Source of the DNA: Pseudonocardia sulfidoxydans NBRC 16205
Lineage (GTDB): Bacteria; Actinomycetota; Actinomycetes; Mycobacteriales; Pseudonocardiaceae
Assembly (NCBI RefSeq): GCF_007989085.1
Contig: NZ_BJVJ01000012.1
Coordinates: forward strand, 38,783-102,782
Length of the DNA: 64,000 bases
Reading direction: 5' to 3'
Within the stretch, counting starts at the first letter, position 1; each line of letters opens with the position of its first letter. The notes beneath the pieces are model-generated. The model saw only the letters and a program-made list of their open reading frames with translations. It did no database searches and was not told the origin of the DNA. This document shows, piece after piece, positions 1 to 8,382 of the stretch. Position numbers and translations under genes: made by a program.

Positions 1-1194
1 GCGGTGCTCCTGGCTCCCGACCGTGCGCATCGCGCCGGGTCGGCGGCGCTGCGCGCGGCCGGTGGCCGGACGGTGACCGACGGGGCGGGCCTCCTGCGCG
101 GAGCGGACCTGGTCGTCGACGGGATCGTCGGCATCTCGGGGCGGGGTGCATTGCGCGATCCCGCACCGGCCCTGGTCGACGAGGCCGCGGCCGCGAACAT
201 TCCGATCGTCGCCGTGGACCTCCCGAGCGGCGTCGACACCGACACCGGCGCGGTCGTGGGCCCGGCCGTCACCGCGGCCGAGACGGTGACGTTCGGGGCG
301 CTGAAGCCGGTGCACGTGCTCGCGGCGGCACGCTGCGGGGCGGTGCACCTCGTCGACATCGGGCTGGGCCCGCTGCTCCCGGAGCCGCGCGCGCGTGTCC
401 TGGACGACGCCGACGTCGCGGCCGGCTGGCCGCTGCCCGGCCCGACCGACGACAAGTACACCCAGGGCGTCACCGGGATCGCGGCCGGGTCGTCGACCTA
501 CCCGGGTGCGGCGGTGCTGGCCACGGGTGCGGCGGTGCTGGCGACGAGCGGCATGGTCCGTTACGCGGGCTCGGCCGCCGACGGGGTGCGCGCCCGGCGG
601 CCGGAGGTCGTCGCCACCGACGCGTTGGGCGACGCGGGCCGGGTCCAGGCGTGGACGGTCGGCCCCGGCCTGGGGACCGACGCCGCCGGCCGCGAGGCCC
701 TGGCCGCGGTGATCGCCCAGGGTGTTCCGCTGTGCGTCGACGCGGATGCGATCACGTTGCTGGGCGAGCACGCCGACCTGCGCGGCGCGGTCCGCGGGAA
801 GCCGGTGATCGTGACGCCGCACGACCGGGAGTTCGCCCGGATCGCCGGGGAGGTGGGTGATGACCGGATCGGCGCCGCCCGCCGCGCCGCCGCCGAGCTC
901 GGCGTGACGGTGCTGCTCAAGGGCAACGCGACGGTCGTCGCAAGTCCGGGGGGTGTCGTGTTCGTGCATCCGTCGGCGGGGTCGTGGGCGGCGACGGCCG
1001 GGTCGGGTGACGTGCTGTCGGGCATCGTGGGGGCGTTGTTGGCGGCGGGTCGTGAGCCGGTGTGGGCGGGGGCGGCGGCGACGCACGTCCATGGCGTCGC
1101 CGCGGCCCTGGCGGCGCGCGGCGCCCCGGCCCCGGCGTCGGAGATCGAGGCCCACATCCCGGATGCGATCCGCGCCCTGGCCACGGGGGACTGA
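1..1194 (+). CDS. nnrD: Bifunctional NAD(P)H-hydrate epimerase/dehydratase, 5' end missing
   Basis: This enzyme repairs hydrated NADH and NADPH in the cytoplasm. The N-terminal YjeF_N epimerase domain interconverts NAD(P)HX epimers and the C-terminal ribokinase-like YjeF_C domain dehydrates them using ADP or ATP. The reading frame is open at base 1, so the start and part of the epimerase domain lie outside the window. The visible epimerase portion carries the VDLPSGVDTDTG segment. The dehydratase domain has DDKYTQGVTGIAAGS, a VTPHDREFARI segment and the late WAATAGSGDVLSGIVGALLA motif typical of the family. The gene ends just before a 54-bp palindromic element and is convergent with the flavin reductase downstream. 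The family call is secure; the symbol follows common actinobacterial use. Confidence 0.9.
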   Translation, partial: AVLLAPDRAHRAGSAALRAAGGRTVTDGAGLLRGADLVVDGIVGISGRGALRDPAPALVDEAAAANIPIVAVDLPSGVDTDTGAVVGPAVTAAETVTFGALKPVHVLAAARCGAVHLVDIGLGPLLPEPRARVLDDADVAAGWPLPGPTDDKYTQGVTGIAAGSSTYPGAAVLATGAAVLATSGMVRYAGSAADGVRARRPEVVATDALGDAGRVQAWTVGPGLGTDAAGREALAAVIAQGVPLCVDADAITLLGEHADLRGAVRGKPVIVTPHDREFARIAGEVGDDRIGAARRAAAELGVTVLLKGNATVVASPGGVVFVHPSAGSWAATAGSGDVLSGIVGALLAAGREPVWAGAAATHVHGVAAALAARGAPAPASEIEAHIPDAIRALATGD

Positions 1195-1196
1195 CC

Positions 1197-1250
1197 GCGC
1201 GCAACCTGACGGTCCTCGACGCGCATCGGCAGCGCAGTGAGGTTGCGCGC
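1197..1250. repeat. 54-bp palindromic element, copy 1 (intergenic)
   Basis: The left arm GCGCGCAACCTGAC and right arm ending GTGAGGTTGCGCGC are inverted copies of about 14 bp around a roughly 26-bp centre. The element begins 2 bases after the upstream stop codon. It is one of seven copies in this window, all 54 bp long. Confidence 0.85.
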
Positions 1251-1308
1251 GAACGATCGGCGCGCGGCGTCGGGCACACATCCGTGGCCGGACACAGCCG
1301 GGAGGGTC

Positions 1309-1348
1309 GTGAGCGGCAATAGTCGCTATAGCGACTATTGCCGCTCAC
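1309..1348. repeat. 40-bp perfect palindrome, copy 1, between convergent genes
   Basis: The half-site GTGAGCGGCAATAGTCGCTA is followed directly by its exact reverse complement, giving a 20-bp perfect dyad with TATA at the centre. The conserved tetranucleotide AGGG follows. It ends 5 bases before the stop codon of the opposing gene. A bidirectional terminator or a DNA-binding site is likely; no U-tract is present. Confidence 0.9.
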
Positions 1349-1353
1349 AGGGT

Positions 1354-1992
1354 TCAGGCGGCGAGGGCCTTGCCTGCCTCCCGGGCCGAGGCGAGGGCGC
1401 CCTGGTGCATGTCGGCGGCGAGGTCGGCGAAGTCGTCGAGGGCCGGGTTGACGCCCACGAGGGTGAACTCGCGCTCGACGACGGTGAGGTCGGCGCCCCA
1501 GACGTCGGCGAGGATGCGACGCAGGTAGTCGGTGGAGTGGTCCCAGCCCTCGCGGGGTGTGCCGCCGCCGTAGGCCCCGCCGCGCACGGTGCACAGGACG
1601 ACCGGCTTGCCCGCGAGCAGCGGGTCGGAGCCTGCGGCGGCGCGCGGGTCGGTGATGACGAGGTCCATCCACGTCTTGACGTGCTGGGACACGCCGAAGT
1701 TGTAGAGCGGGACGGCGAGGAGGACGGCGTCGGCGGCGAGGAGCTCGTCGACCAGTGTCGCGGCGAGGGCGACGGCCGCCTGCTGGTCGGCGCTGCGCTC
1801 GTCCGCGGGGGTCTGGCTCCCGGTGATCGCGTGCCCCCACGCGGAGGCGGGCAGGACGTCGATGCCGATGTGGCGACGCTCGACGGCGTCGCCGGGGTGG
1901 GCGGCGACCCATTCGGCCTCGACGATGTCGGCGATCTCGCGGCTGGCCGACCCCTCGGTGCGAATGCTGGCGTCGAGGCGGAACAGGGTCAT
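1354..1992 (-). CDS. FMN-dependent NADH:quinone oxidoreductase (azoreductase family)
   Basis: This 212-residue flavodoxin-like enzyme is expected to use NADH and FMN to reduce quinones or azo compounds in two-electron steps, protecting against electrophiles. Supporting features are the N-terminal LFRLDASIRTEGSASREIAD segment, the VPLYNFGVSQHVKTWMDLV flavin-binding region and the later CTVRGGAYGGGTPREGWDH segment. The start at 1992 follows a GGGAG Shine-Dalgarno sequence. An in-frame codon at 2031 would place the start inside the operator. It is divergent from a MarR regulator across an 86-bp gap carrying two palindromic operators, so MarR control of this gene is likely. The exact substrate cannot be read from sequence. 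Confidence 0.88.
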   Translation of the reverse strand: MTLFRLDASIRTEGSASREIADIVEAEWVAAHPGDAVERRHIGIDVLPASAWGHAITGSQTPADERSADQQAAVALAATLVDELLAADAVLLAVPLYNFGVSQHVKTWMDLVITDPRAAAGSDPLLAGKPVVLCTVRGGAYGGGTPREGWDHSTDYLRRILADVWGADLTVVEREFTLVGVNPALDDFADLAADMHQGALASAREAGKALAA

Positions 1993-2011
1993 GGCGTACT
2001 CCCGGATTGAC

Positions 2012-2050
2012 TTCAAGGTTGAACCAAGCATCGATCACTTCACGCTTGAA
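2012..2050. promoter_or_regulatory. Paired MarR-type operators between the azoreductase and marR genes
   Basis: Two 12-bp palindromes, TTCAAGGTTGAA (2012-2023) and TTCACGCTTGAA (2039-2050), lie 27 bp apart centre to centre. They also sit within a perfect 11-bp inverted repeat, TTGACTTCAAG (2007-2017) and CTTGAAGTCAA (2045-2055). The second site falls where the -35 region of the marR promoter should be. Confidence 0.75.
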
Positions 2051-2066
2051 GTCAAACGGAATCTCG

Positions 2067-2079
2067 TACGCTGGCCGCA
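2067..2079 (+). promoter_or_regulatory. Probable leaderless -10 element for marR
   Basis: TACGCT (2067-2072) is followed by 6 bases and then the ATG. No Shine-Dalgarno sequence is present, which fits an actinobacterial leaderless transcript starting at the start codon. Confidence 0.55.
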
Positions 2080-2588
2080 TGGCCGCCACGCCGCACTGGC
2101 TCTCCGAGGAGGAACAGCAGGCGTGGGTCGCCGTCGCGCAGCTGGTCCTGCAGCTGCCCAGCGCGCTCGACGCCCAGCTCCAGCGCGACTCGGACGTCAA
2201 CCTGTTCGAGTACCTCACGCTCAGCAGGCTCTCGATGACCCCCGACCGGCTGCTGCGGATGAGCGCGCTCGCCGAGCTGACGGGTGGTTCGCTGTCGCGG
2301 CTGTCCAACGTCGTCAAGCGGCTCGAGCAGCGAGGCTTCGTCCGGCGTGAACCCGACCCGGCCGACGGCCGCTACACCAACGCGATCCTGACCGCCCAAG
2401 GCTGGGAGAAGGTCGTCGCCGCGGCTCCGGGGCACGTGGCGGCGGTCCGGCACCTGGTCCTCGACCCGCTCGGGCCCGCCCAGATCGCCGCTCTCGGCGA
2501 GATCGGCGAGCAGTTGCGCACCCACGTCCGCGGCGAGTGCGACAGGGCGGCCCACGCCGACGCCGCCCGCTCCGACACCGACTGCTGA
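2079..2588 (+). CDS. MarR family winged-helix repressor
   Basis: This is a 169-residue MarR-type dimeric regulator. The winged helix runs from about residue 60 to 120, with the recognition region ALAELTGGSLSRLSNVVKRL and the wing RREPDPADGRYTNAILTAQG. The DPADGR wing motif is highly typical of the family. The start at 2079 was chosen because TACGCT lies 6 bases upstream and the N-terminus then begins neatly at MAATPHWLSEEEQQAW. It is transcribed divergently from the flavin reductase, and the shared gap holds paired operators. It probably represses itself and the reductase and is relieved by an electrophile or phenolic ligand. The ligand is not known. Confidence 0.9.
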   Translation: MAATPHWLSEEEQQAWVAVAQLVLQLPSALDAQLQRDSDVNLFEYLTLSRLSMTPDRLLRMSALAELTGGSLSRLSNVVKRLEQRGFVRREPDPADGRYTNAILTAQGWEKVVAAAPGHVAAVRHLVLDPLGPAQIAALGEIGEQLRTHVRGECDRAAHADAARSDTDC

Positions 2589-2652
2589 CCCGGGAGTGCG
2601 AGCGCAGCCGCACCCACGGACGGGGCCGGGCCCCGGGTGCGATGATGCGGGC

Positions 2653-3825
2653 GTGGCACAGCCGAGACCGTCCGACCCCGGACCGCGGGCCGAGGTGGTC
2701 GTCGATCTCGCGGCGGTGCGGCACAACGTCGGGCTCCTGTCGCGGACGGCGGCGGACTCGGGGGCGGCGACGATGGTCGTCGTCAAGTCCGACGGCTACG
2801 GCCACGGCGCGCCCGACATCGCGCGCACGGCCCTGCGCTCCGGTGCCAGCTGGCTCGGCGTGTGCACGCTCGACGAGGCACTCGCGTTGCGCGACAACGG
2901 GATCGACGCCCCCTTGCTGTCGTGGCTGCACCTGCCCGACGAGGACTTCGCCCCCGCGGTGGCGGCGGACGTCGACCTGTCGGTGTCGTCGCACGCCCAC
3001 CTCGACGCGGTGCTCGACGGCGCCCGCCGCGCGGGCCGCCCCGCGCGCGTCCACCTGAAGATCGACACCGGGCTCGGTCGCAACGGCTGCACCGGCGACG
3101 ACTGGCCGGACCTGGTCGACGCGGCGGCGAAGGCGGCCGCGGCGGGTCGGTGCGAGGTCGTGTCGGTGTGGTCGCACCTGGCGTTCGCCGACGTCACGGA
3201 CCACCCGGTCACCGACGCGCAGGCCGCACGCCTCGACGCGGCCTGGCGCCACGCGCGTGATCGCGGCCTCGCCCCGATGCGCCACCTCGCCAACTCCGCG
3301 GCGACCATGGCACGCCCCGACCTGCACTACGACCTCGTCCGCCCCGGCATCGCGGTGTACGGGCTCGACCCGTTCGACCGGCCGGTCGGCGAGAGCCCGC
3401 TACGGCCGGCGATGACATTGCGCGCCAGGGTCGTCAACGTGAAGAAGGTCCGTGCGGGCGAGGGCGTGTCCTACGGCCACGAGTTCACGACGACCCGCGA
3501 CACGACGCTCGCGCTGGTCCCGCTGGGCTACGCCGACGGGGTGCCGCGTCGGATGAACTTCGGCGGCCGGATGCGGGTGTGGCTCGGGGGCCGGTCGCGG
3601 CCGGTGGTCGGGCGGGTGTGCATGGACCAGGTCGTCGTCGACTGCGGCCCCGACGGCGGGTCGCAGGTGCGGGAAGGCGACGTGGCGGTGCTGTTCGGCC
3701 CCGGCGACGGTGGCGCGCCGACCGCCCAGGAATGGGCCGACGAGCTGGGGACGATCCACTACGAGGTCGTCACCGGGGTGCAGTCGCGGCGGATCACGCG
3801 AACGGTCGTCGGGGAGAACGTGTGA
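2653..3825 (+). CDS. alr: Alanine racemase
   Basis: This PLP enzyme converts L-alanine to D-alanine for peptidoglycan. The PLP lysine is Lys45 in VVVKSDGYGHG, a slight variant of the usual KADAYGHG. The partner catalytic tyrosine lies in VSYGHEF, and the C-terminal VGRVCMDQ and PLGYADGVPRR segments are characteristic. At 390 residues it has the normal length. The GTG at 2653 is preferred over an in-frame codon at 2596 because homology begins about 15 residues later and GATGAT lies 6 bases upstream, which could be a weak leaderless -10. The stop overlaps the next start by 4 bases (GTGA), beginning a tightly coupled string that runs to tsaD. Confidence 0.95.
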   Translation: MAQPRPSDPGPRAEVVVDLAAVRHNVGLLSRTAADSGAATMVVVKSDGYGHGAPDIARTALRSGASWLGVCTLDEALALRDNGIDAPLLSWLHLPDEDFAPAVAADVDLSVSSHAHLDAVLDGARRAGRPARVHLKIDTGLGRNGCTGDDWPDLVDAAAKAAAAGRCEVVSVWSHLAFADVTDHPVTDAQAARLDAAWRHARDRGLAPMRHLANSAATMARPDLHYDLVRPGIAVYGLDPFDRPVGESPLRPAMTLRARVVNVKKVRAGEGVSYGHEFTTTRDTTLALVPLGYADGVPRRMNFGGRMRVWLGGRSRPVVGRVCMDQVVVDCGPDGGSQVREGDVAVLFGPGDGGAPTAQEWADELGTIHYEVVTGVQSRRITRTVVGENV

Positions 3826-4943
3826 AACCGAGTGTCTGGCAGACCGTCGGCATCGCGAGCGGTGTCGCCGGGGCCGCGGGAGCCGCGGTCGGTGTGGGTG
3901 TCGCGGCCCGGCGCCGCAACAGGATCGCGGCCGACCGTCGCAGGCTGGCGGCGCAGCTGACGTCGACGCCCCCACCGGAGTCGACGCCGCGCAGCGAGGA
4001 GTCCTCGGTCACCGCCGACGACGGTGTCCGGCTCTCCTGCGAGGAGATCGAGCCGCCCGACGGGGTCCGGCCGGTGCTGACGGTGGTGCTGGTGCACGGG
4101 TTCGCCCTCGACCGGCGGACGTGGTCGCTGCAGACCCCGGTGCTGACGGCGCAGCGGCACCCGGCGTCGCGGATCGTCATGTACGACCAGCGCAGCCACG
4201 GCCGTTCGGAGCGGGCCCCGCGGGAGACGTGCACGATCGACCAGCTGGGCCGCGACCTCGACGCGGTGATCCGTGCGCTGGCCCCGGACGGCCCGCTGGT
4301 GCTGGTGGGGCACTCGATGGGCGGCATGACGCTGATGGCGCTGGCCGAGCAGCGCCCGGACCTGTTCGCCGAGCGGGTCGCGGGTGTGGCGCTGGTGTCG
4401 ACGTCGGCGGGGGAGATGGGCAGCGGCGGCCTGGGGGCGGCGCTGTTGTCGCGCAACAACCCGTTGCTGCGCGGCGTCGGCCTGCTGGCCCGGGTGCAGC
4501 CCAAGCTGGTCGAGGGGGTGCGGCGCGCGGCGGGCGACCTCATCTGGTCGATCACCCGCAGCTACGCCTACGGTGACCGGTCGGTCGACCCGGCGCTGGT
4601 CGACCTCGTCGACACCATGATCGGAGCGAACGCGGTGGACGCCCTCACCGACTTCGTCGACACCCTGGGCAGCCACGACCGGATCGCCGCACTGCCCGCG
4701 CTCGCGGGGTGCGAGGTGCTGGTCGCGGCCGGGGACGCCGACAAGATGATCCCGTTCTCCCACAGCGAGCGGATCGCCGGCGAGCTGCCGTCGGCGCGGC
4801 TGCTGCGGCTGCCCGGCGTCGGTCACATGCCGATGATGGAGAAGCCGGCGGAGTTCGACGCGGCGCTGGTCGAGCTCGTCGACGCGGCGGCCCGGCGGGC
4901 GGCGGCGGGCCGGTCGGTGCGGCGGATGCGGAAGCGGGCATGA
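3822..4943 (+). CDS. Alpha/beta hydrolase with an N-terminal membrane segment
   Basis: This 373-residue hydrolase has a hydrophobic, Gly/Ala-rich segment (residues about 7-30) followed by an Arg-rich stretch, suggesting membrane anchoring. The catalytic domain shows the oxyanion motif VLVHGFALDRRTW, the nucleophile elbow GHSMGG, an acid in AAGDADKMIPF and a terminal histidine in GVGHMPMME. Substrate is unknown. Haloperoxidase-like and lipase-like relatives share this pattern. Placement between alr and tsaE with 4-base overlaps on both sides resembles the mycobacterial alr-hydrolase-tsaE order, so it is translationally coupled to cell-wall and tRNA-modification genes without an obvious shared pathway. 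Confidence 0.88.
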   Translation: MKPSVWQTVGIASGVAGAAGAAVGVGVAARRRNRIAADRRRLAAQLTSTPPPESTPRSEESSVTADDGVRLSCEEIEPPDGVRPVLTVVLVHGFALDRRTWSLQTPVLTAQRHPASRIVMYDQRSHGRSERAPRETCTIDQLGRDLDAVIRALAPDGPLVLVGHSMGGMTLMALAEQRPDLFAERVAGVALVSTSAGEMGSGGLGAALLSRNNPLLRGVGLLARVQPKLVEGVRRAAGDLIWSITRSYAYGDRSVDPALVDLVDTMIGANAVDALTDFVDTLGSHDRIAALPALAGCEVLVAAGDADKMIPFSHSERIAGELPSARLLRLPGVGHMPMMEKPAEFDAALVELVDAAARRAAAGRSVRRMRKRA

Positions 4944-5404
4944 CGACCGTCTTCGAGGCCGAGCACGTGCTCCCCGAGCCGGCCGACACCGAGGCGCTCG
5001 GCGAAGCCCTTGCGGCGCAGCTGAAAGCGGGCGACCTCGTGCTGCTGTCGGGGCCGCTGGGCGCCGGGAAGACCGCCATGACCCGCGGCATCGCGCGCGG
5101 CCTCGGGGTCACGGGCGCGGTCACCTCGCCGACGTTCGTCATCGCCCGCGAGCACCGGCCCGGTCCCGGCGGGGCCGGGGTGCCGCTGGTGCACGTCGAC
5201 GCGTACCGGCTCGGGTCGTCGGGCATCGCGGTCGCCGACGAGCTCGACGACCTCGACCTCGACACCGACCTCACGGCCGCCGTCGTCGTCGTGGAGTGGG
5301 GCGAGGGCGTGGCGGAACGGCTGTCGTCGTCGCACGTACTGGTGCAGCTGCAACGACGTCCCGACGACGTGCGGGTCGCCACCGTGCGCCGGGTGCAGGG
5401 ATGA
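4940..5404 (+). CDS. tsaE: tRNA threonylcarbamoyladenosine biosynthesis ATPase TsaE
   Basis: TsaE is the small P-loop ATPase that drives the TsaB-TsaD complex making N6-threonylcarbamoyl-adenosine at tRNA position 37. The Walker A motif GPLGAGKT lies at residues about 38-45, followed by the SPTFVIAREH switch region. The Walker-B-like LVHVDAYRL and VVVVEWGEG segments are also present. At 154 residues it is family length. It overlaps the upstream and downstream genes by 4 bases (ATGA). TsaB and TsaD are encoded just downstream, so the complete bacterial t6A catalytic trio except TsaC is in this cluster. Confidence 0.95.
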   Translation: MTTVFEAEHVLPEPADTEALGEALAAQLKAGDLVLLSGPLGAGKTAMTRGIARGLGVTGAVTSPTFVIAREHRPGPGGAGVPLVHVDAYRLGSSGIAVADELDDLDLDTDLTAAVVVVEWGEGVAERLSSSHVLVQLQRRPDDVRVATVRRVQG

Positions 5405-6111
5405 TCAGGGCCGTCATCTTCGACTGGGGCGGCACCCTCACCCCGTGGCGCACGATGGACTTCCGCGCCGGCTGGCGGGCCTACGCGTCGTTGCGGCACG
5501 CCGGTGACGACGACCGGGCGGCCGCGCTCGCCGAGGCACTGGCCACGGCCGACAGCGCCCGCTGGACCGCCATCCGCGACGGCGCGCGGGCGTTCACGAT
5601 CGCCGACGTCCTGGCCGACGCCGCCGCCGACCACCGCGACGACGAACACGCCCACGCCCTGGCCGCCTACCGCGACCACTGGGTGCAGGCCACCCACACC
5701 GACCCCGAGGCCGCGCCGATGCTGCGTGCCCTCAAGGAACGGGGCCTGCGGCTGGGCATCCTGTCGTCGACGATGTGGCCCGGCGACTGGCACGACGAGT
5801 GGCTGCGCCGCGACGGCGTGCTCGACCTGTTCGACGGCCGCACCTGGTCGAGCGACCTGCCCTTCACCAAGCCGCACCCGCAGGCGTTCCGCGCGGCCAT
5901 GGACTCCGTCGGTGTCGACGACCCGGCCGCCTGCGTGTTCGTCGGCGACCGCCCCTACGACGACATCAGCGGTGCGAAGGGCGTCGGAATGCGGGCGGTC
6001 CTGGTGCCGCACAGCGAGATCCCCGCCGAGCAGCAGGTCCCCGTCGACGTCACGCCCGACGCCGTCGTCCAGCGCCTGTCCGAGCTCCCGGACGTCGTGC
6101 GCGGGTGGTGA
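5401..6111 (+). CDS. HAD superfamily hydrolase
   Basis: This is a 236-residue haloacid-dehalogenase-fold phosphatase-like protein. Motif I is VIFDWGGTLTPW, with nucleophile Asp at about residue 8. Motif II is ILSST, motif III includes the lysine of PFTKPHPQAF and motif IV is VFVGDRPYDDISGAKGVGM. The second aspartate of the usual DxD is replaced by Gly, as in other WGGT-type HAD proteins, so the acid-base step may differ. It is inserted between tsaE and tsaB with a 4-base overlap upstream and a 23-base gap downstream. Substrate unknown. Confidence 0.85.
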   Translation: MIRAVIFDWGGTLTPWRTMDFRAGWRAYASLRHAGDDDRAAALAEALATADSARWTAIRDGARAFTIADVLADAAADHRDDEHAHALAAYRDHWVQATHTDPEAAPMLRALKERGLRLGILSSTMWPGDWHDEWLRRDGVLDLFDGRTWSSDLPFTKPHPQAFRAAMDSVGVDDPAACVFVGDRPYDDISGAKGVGMRAVLVPHSEIPAEQQVPVDVTPDAVVQRLSELPDVVRGW

Positions 6112-6122
6112 ACGGCGGCTCG

Positions 6123-6135
6123 TAGGCTGGCCGGG
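6123..6135 (+). promoter_or_regulatory. Probable leaderless -10 element for tsaB
   Basis: TAGGCT (6123-6128) sits 6 bases before the GTG start of tsaB with no Shine-Dalgarno sequence between. It suggests a second transcription start inside the alr-tsaD string. Confidence 0.5.
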
Positions 6136-6809
6136 TGCTGGTTCTGGCCCTGGACACCGCGACGTCGACCGTGACGGCGGGGGTCGTCTCGCTTCCCGAT
6201 TCCGGTAGCCCGGTCGTGAGAGGACAGCGGGTCGCCGCCGACGCGCGCAAGCACGGCGAGCTCCTCATGCCCAACGTGCTCGCCGCGTGCGCCGAGGCCG
6301 GCGTCGCACTGCGCGACGTCGACGCCATCGTCACCGGCACCGGGCCCGGCCCGTTCACCGGGCTGCGGGTCGGCATGGTCACCGCCGCCGCGCTCGGCGA
6401 CGCGCTGGGCAAACCGGTGCACGGCGTCTGCTCGCACGACGCGATCGCCCGCGAGGCGTGCGCAGACCGCTTGAGCGGCAACCTGATCGTGGTCACCGAT
6501 GCGCGGCGTCGCGAGGTCTACTGGGCCGGCTACGAGGCGGAGGGCGCCCGCGTCACGGGCCCGCACGTCGAGGCCCCCGCGGTGCTCGTCGAGCGGCTCG
6601 GCGGGTTCCCGTCGGTCGCCGCGGCGGGGGAGAGGGCCGACGTCACGGGCCTGCCCGTCATCGGTCCCGCGACGGCCGGGGCCGCCGGGCTGGTCGCCGT
6701 GGCCGCCGACGCGCTGCGCGCAGGTGCCGACCCCGGCCCGCTGCGCCCGCTCTACCTGCGTCGCCCCGACGCCGTGGAACCGGGGGCCCGCAAACGGGTG
6801 AGCGCGTGA
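6135..6809 (+). CDS. tsaB: tRNA threonylcarbamoyladenosine biosynthesis protein TsaB
   Basis: TsaB is the ASKHA-fold scaffold that dimerises with TsaD in t6A synthesis. The N-terminus [17 protein letters not shown], the [12 protein letters not shown] motif and the [14 protein letters not shown] segment are diagnostic. At 224 residues it is normal length. The gene starts with GTG downstream of a TAGGCT hexamer. Its stop overlaps the rimI start by 4 bases. The order tsaB-rimI-tsaD is conserved in actinobacteria. Confidence 0.95.
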   Translation: MLVLALDTATSTVTAGVVSLPDSGSPVVRGQRVAADARKHGELLMPNVLAACAEAGVALRDVDAIVTGTGPGPFTGLRVGMVTAAALGDALGKPVHGVCSHDAIAREACADRLSGNLIVVTDARRREVYWAGYEAEGARVTGPHVEAPAVLVERLGGFPSVAAAGERADVTGLPVIGPATAGAAGLVAVAADALRAGADPGPLRPLYLRRPDAVEPGARKRVSA

Positions 6810-7267
6810 CGAGCGTTCACGTGGGCCCGCTGCTGCGGGCCGACGCCGAACGCTGCGCCGAGCTGGAGGAGCTGCTCTTCCCCGGCGACGACCCCTGGAG
6901 CGCGCAGGCGTTCCGCGACGAGATCGGCGCCGGGCACGTCTACGTCGGCGTCCGCAGCGAGGGGACGCTCGTCGGCTATGCCGGGCTGGCGTTCACCGCG
7001 GGCCCGCCGCAGCCCGAGGCCGAGGTGCACACCATCGGCGTCGACCCCGCCCACCAGGGCCGCGGCCTCGGCCGGGTGCTGCTGCACCGCCTGCTCACCC
7101 CCGCCGACGAGGTGGGGGCCACGATCTTCCTCGAGGTGCGCACCGACAACGAACCCGCGCGGCGGCTCTACGAGTCCGAGGGGTTCACGGTCGTCGGCGT
7201 GCGCAAGAGGTACTACCGGCCCTCCGGGGCCGACGCCTACACGATGCGAAGGGACGCGCGAGCGTGA
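6806..7267 (+). CDS. rimI: Ribosomal-protein-alanine N-acetyltransferase
   Basis: This 153-residue GNAT acetyltransferase is expected to acetylate the N-terminal alanine of ribosomal protein S18, and possibly other proteins. The acetyl-CoA loop is [17 protein letters not shown], preceded by EVHTIGV. The [20 protein letters not shown] strand-helix element is typical of RimI. Its position between tsaB and tsaD, with 4-base overlaps on both sides, supports RimI over a generic GNAT. Substrate range is inferred. Confidence 0.92.
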   Translation: MTSVHVGPLLRADAERCAELEELLFPGDDPWSAQAFRDEIGAGHVYVGVRSEGTLVGYAGLAFTAGPPQPEAEVHTIGVDPAHQGRGLGRVLLHRLLTPADEVGATIFLEVRTDNEPARRLYESEGFTVVGVRKRYYRPSGADAYTMRRDARA

Positions 7268-8313
7268 CGAGCGGGCTGGTGCTGGGGATCGAGACGTCGT
7301 GCGACGAGACCGGCGTCGGGATCGTGCGCGTCGACGGTGACGGCACGACCACGTTGCTGGCCAACGAGATCTCCTCGAGCGTCGAGGAGCACGCGCGGTT
7401 CGGCGGCGTGGTGCCGGAGGTGGCGTCGCGGGCGCACCTGCAGGCGATGGTGCCCGCCGTGCACCGCGCGATGGCGACGGCCGGTGTGACGGCGAAGGAC
7501 GTCGACGCCGTCGCCGTGACCGCCGGGCCGGGTCTGTCGGGGACGCTGCTCGTCGGCGTCGCCGCGGCCAAGGCCTACGCCGCGGCGTGGGAGGTCCCGC
7601 TGTACGGGGTGAACCACCTGGCCGCGCACGTCGCCGTCGACACCCTGCAGAACGGGCCGCTGCCGCCCGCGCTGGCGCTGCTCGTGTCGGGCGGTCACTC
7701 CAGCCTGCTGTCGGTGCCCGACCTCGCCGGCCCGGTCACACCGTTGGGCGCGACGATCGACGACGCCGCCGGCGAGGCCTTCGACAAGGTTGCCCGGCTG
7801 CTCGGCCTGCCGTTCCCGGGTGGGCCGCACATCGACCGCGTCGCTCGCGACGGGGACCCGAGGGCGATCTCCTTCCCGCGCGGGCTCACCGGCCCACGCG
7901 ACGCCCCCTTCGACTTCTCCTTCTCCGGGCTCAAGACGGCCGTCGCCCGCCACGTCGAGGCGCTGGAGCGGACCGGGACGCCGATCCCGGTCGCCGACGT
8001 CGCCGCGAGTTTCCAGGAGGCCGTGGTCGACGTCCTCACCGCCAAGGCGGTGAAGGCCGCGCGCGAGCACGGGATGGAGATCCTGTGCCTGGGCGGTGGG
8101 GTCGCCGCCAACTCACGGCTCCGCGCGCTGGCGCAGGAGCGTTGCGACGCGGCAGGTCTCGTCCTGCGGGTGCCCAAGCCCGTGCTGTGCACCGACAACG
8201 GCGCGATGGTCGCGGCGCTGGGCGCGCACCTGCTCGCCCGCGACGCCACCCCCTCGTCGCTCGACCTCCCCGCCGACTCGTCGCTGCCGGTCACCGAGGT
8301 CCTGGTCGGCTGA
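7264..8313 (+). CDS. tsaD: tRNA N6-adenosine threonylcarbamoyltransferase TsaD
   Basis: TsaD transfers the threonylcarbamoyl group from threonylcarbamoyl-AMP to A37 of ANN-decoding tRNAs. The signature [17 protein letters not shown] starts the protein. The metal-binding histidines are His118 and His122 in [10 protein letters not shown]. The C-terminal [14 protein letters not shown] and [13 protein letters not shown] motifs complete the ASKHA fold. At 349 residues it is full length. It ends the alr-tsaD string and is followed after 21 bases by a 40-bp palindrome that probably terminates transcription. Confidence 0.97.
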   Translation: MTSGLVLGIETSCDETGVGIVRVDGDGTTTLLANEISSSVEEHARFGGVVPEVASRAHLQAMVPAVHRAMATAGVTAKDVDAVAVTAGPGLSGTLLVGVAAAKAYAAAWEVPLYGVNHLAAHVAVDTLQNGPLPPALALLVSGGHSSLLSVPDLAGPVTPLGATIDDAAGEAFDKVARLLGLPFPGGPHIDRVARDGDPRAISFPRGLTGPRDAPFDFSFSGLKTAVARHVEALERTGTPIPVADVAASFQEAVVDVLTAKAVKAAREHGMEILCLGGGVAANSRLRALAQERCDAAGLVLRVPKPVLCTDNGAMVAALGAHLLARDATPSSLDLPADSSLPVTEVLVG

Positions 8314-8334
8314 GATCGCCGCAGGTCAGACCTT

Positions 8335-8374
8335 GTGAGCGGTAATAGTCGCCATAGCGACCATTACCGCTCAC
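8335..8374. repeat. 40-bp palindrome, copy 2, between convergent genes
   Basis: The half-site GTGAGCGGTAATAGTCGCCA is followed by TAGCGACCATTACCGCTCAC, a near-perfect dyad with two mismatched pairs near the centre. Compared with copy 1 a C-G pair has become T-A on both arms, a compensatory change. AGGG follows, then the stop codon of the opposing gene 8 bases on. Confidence 0.9.
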
Positions 8375-8382
8375 AGGGTCGG

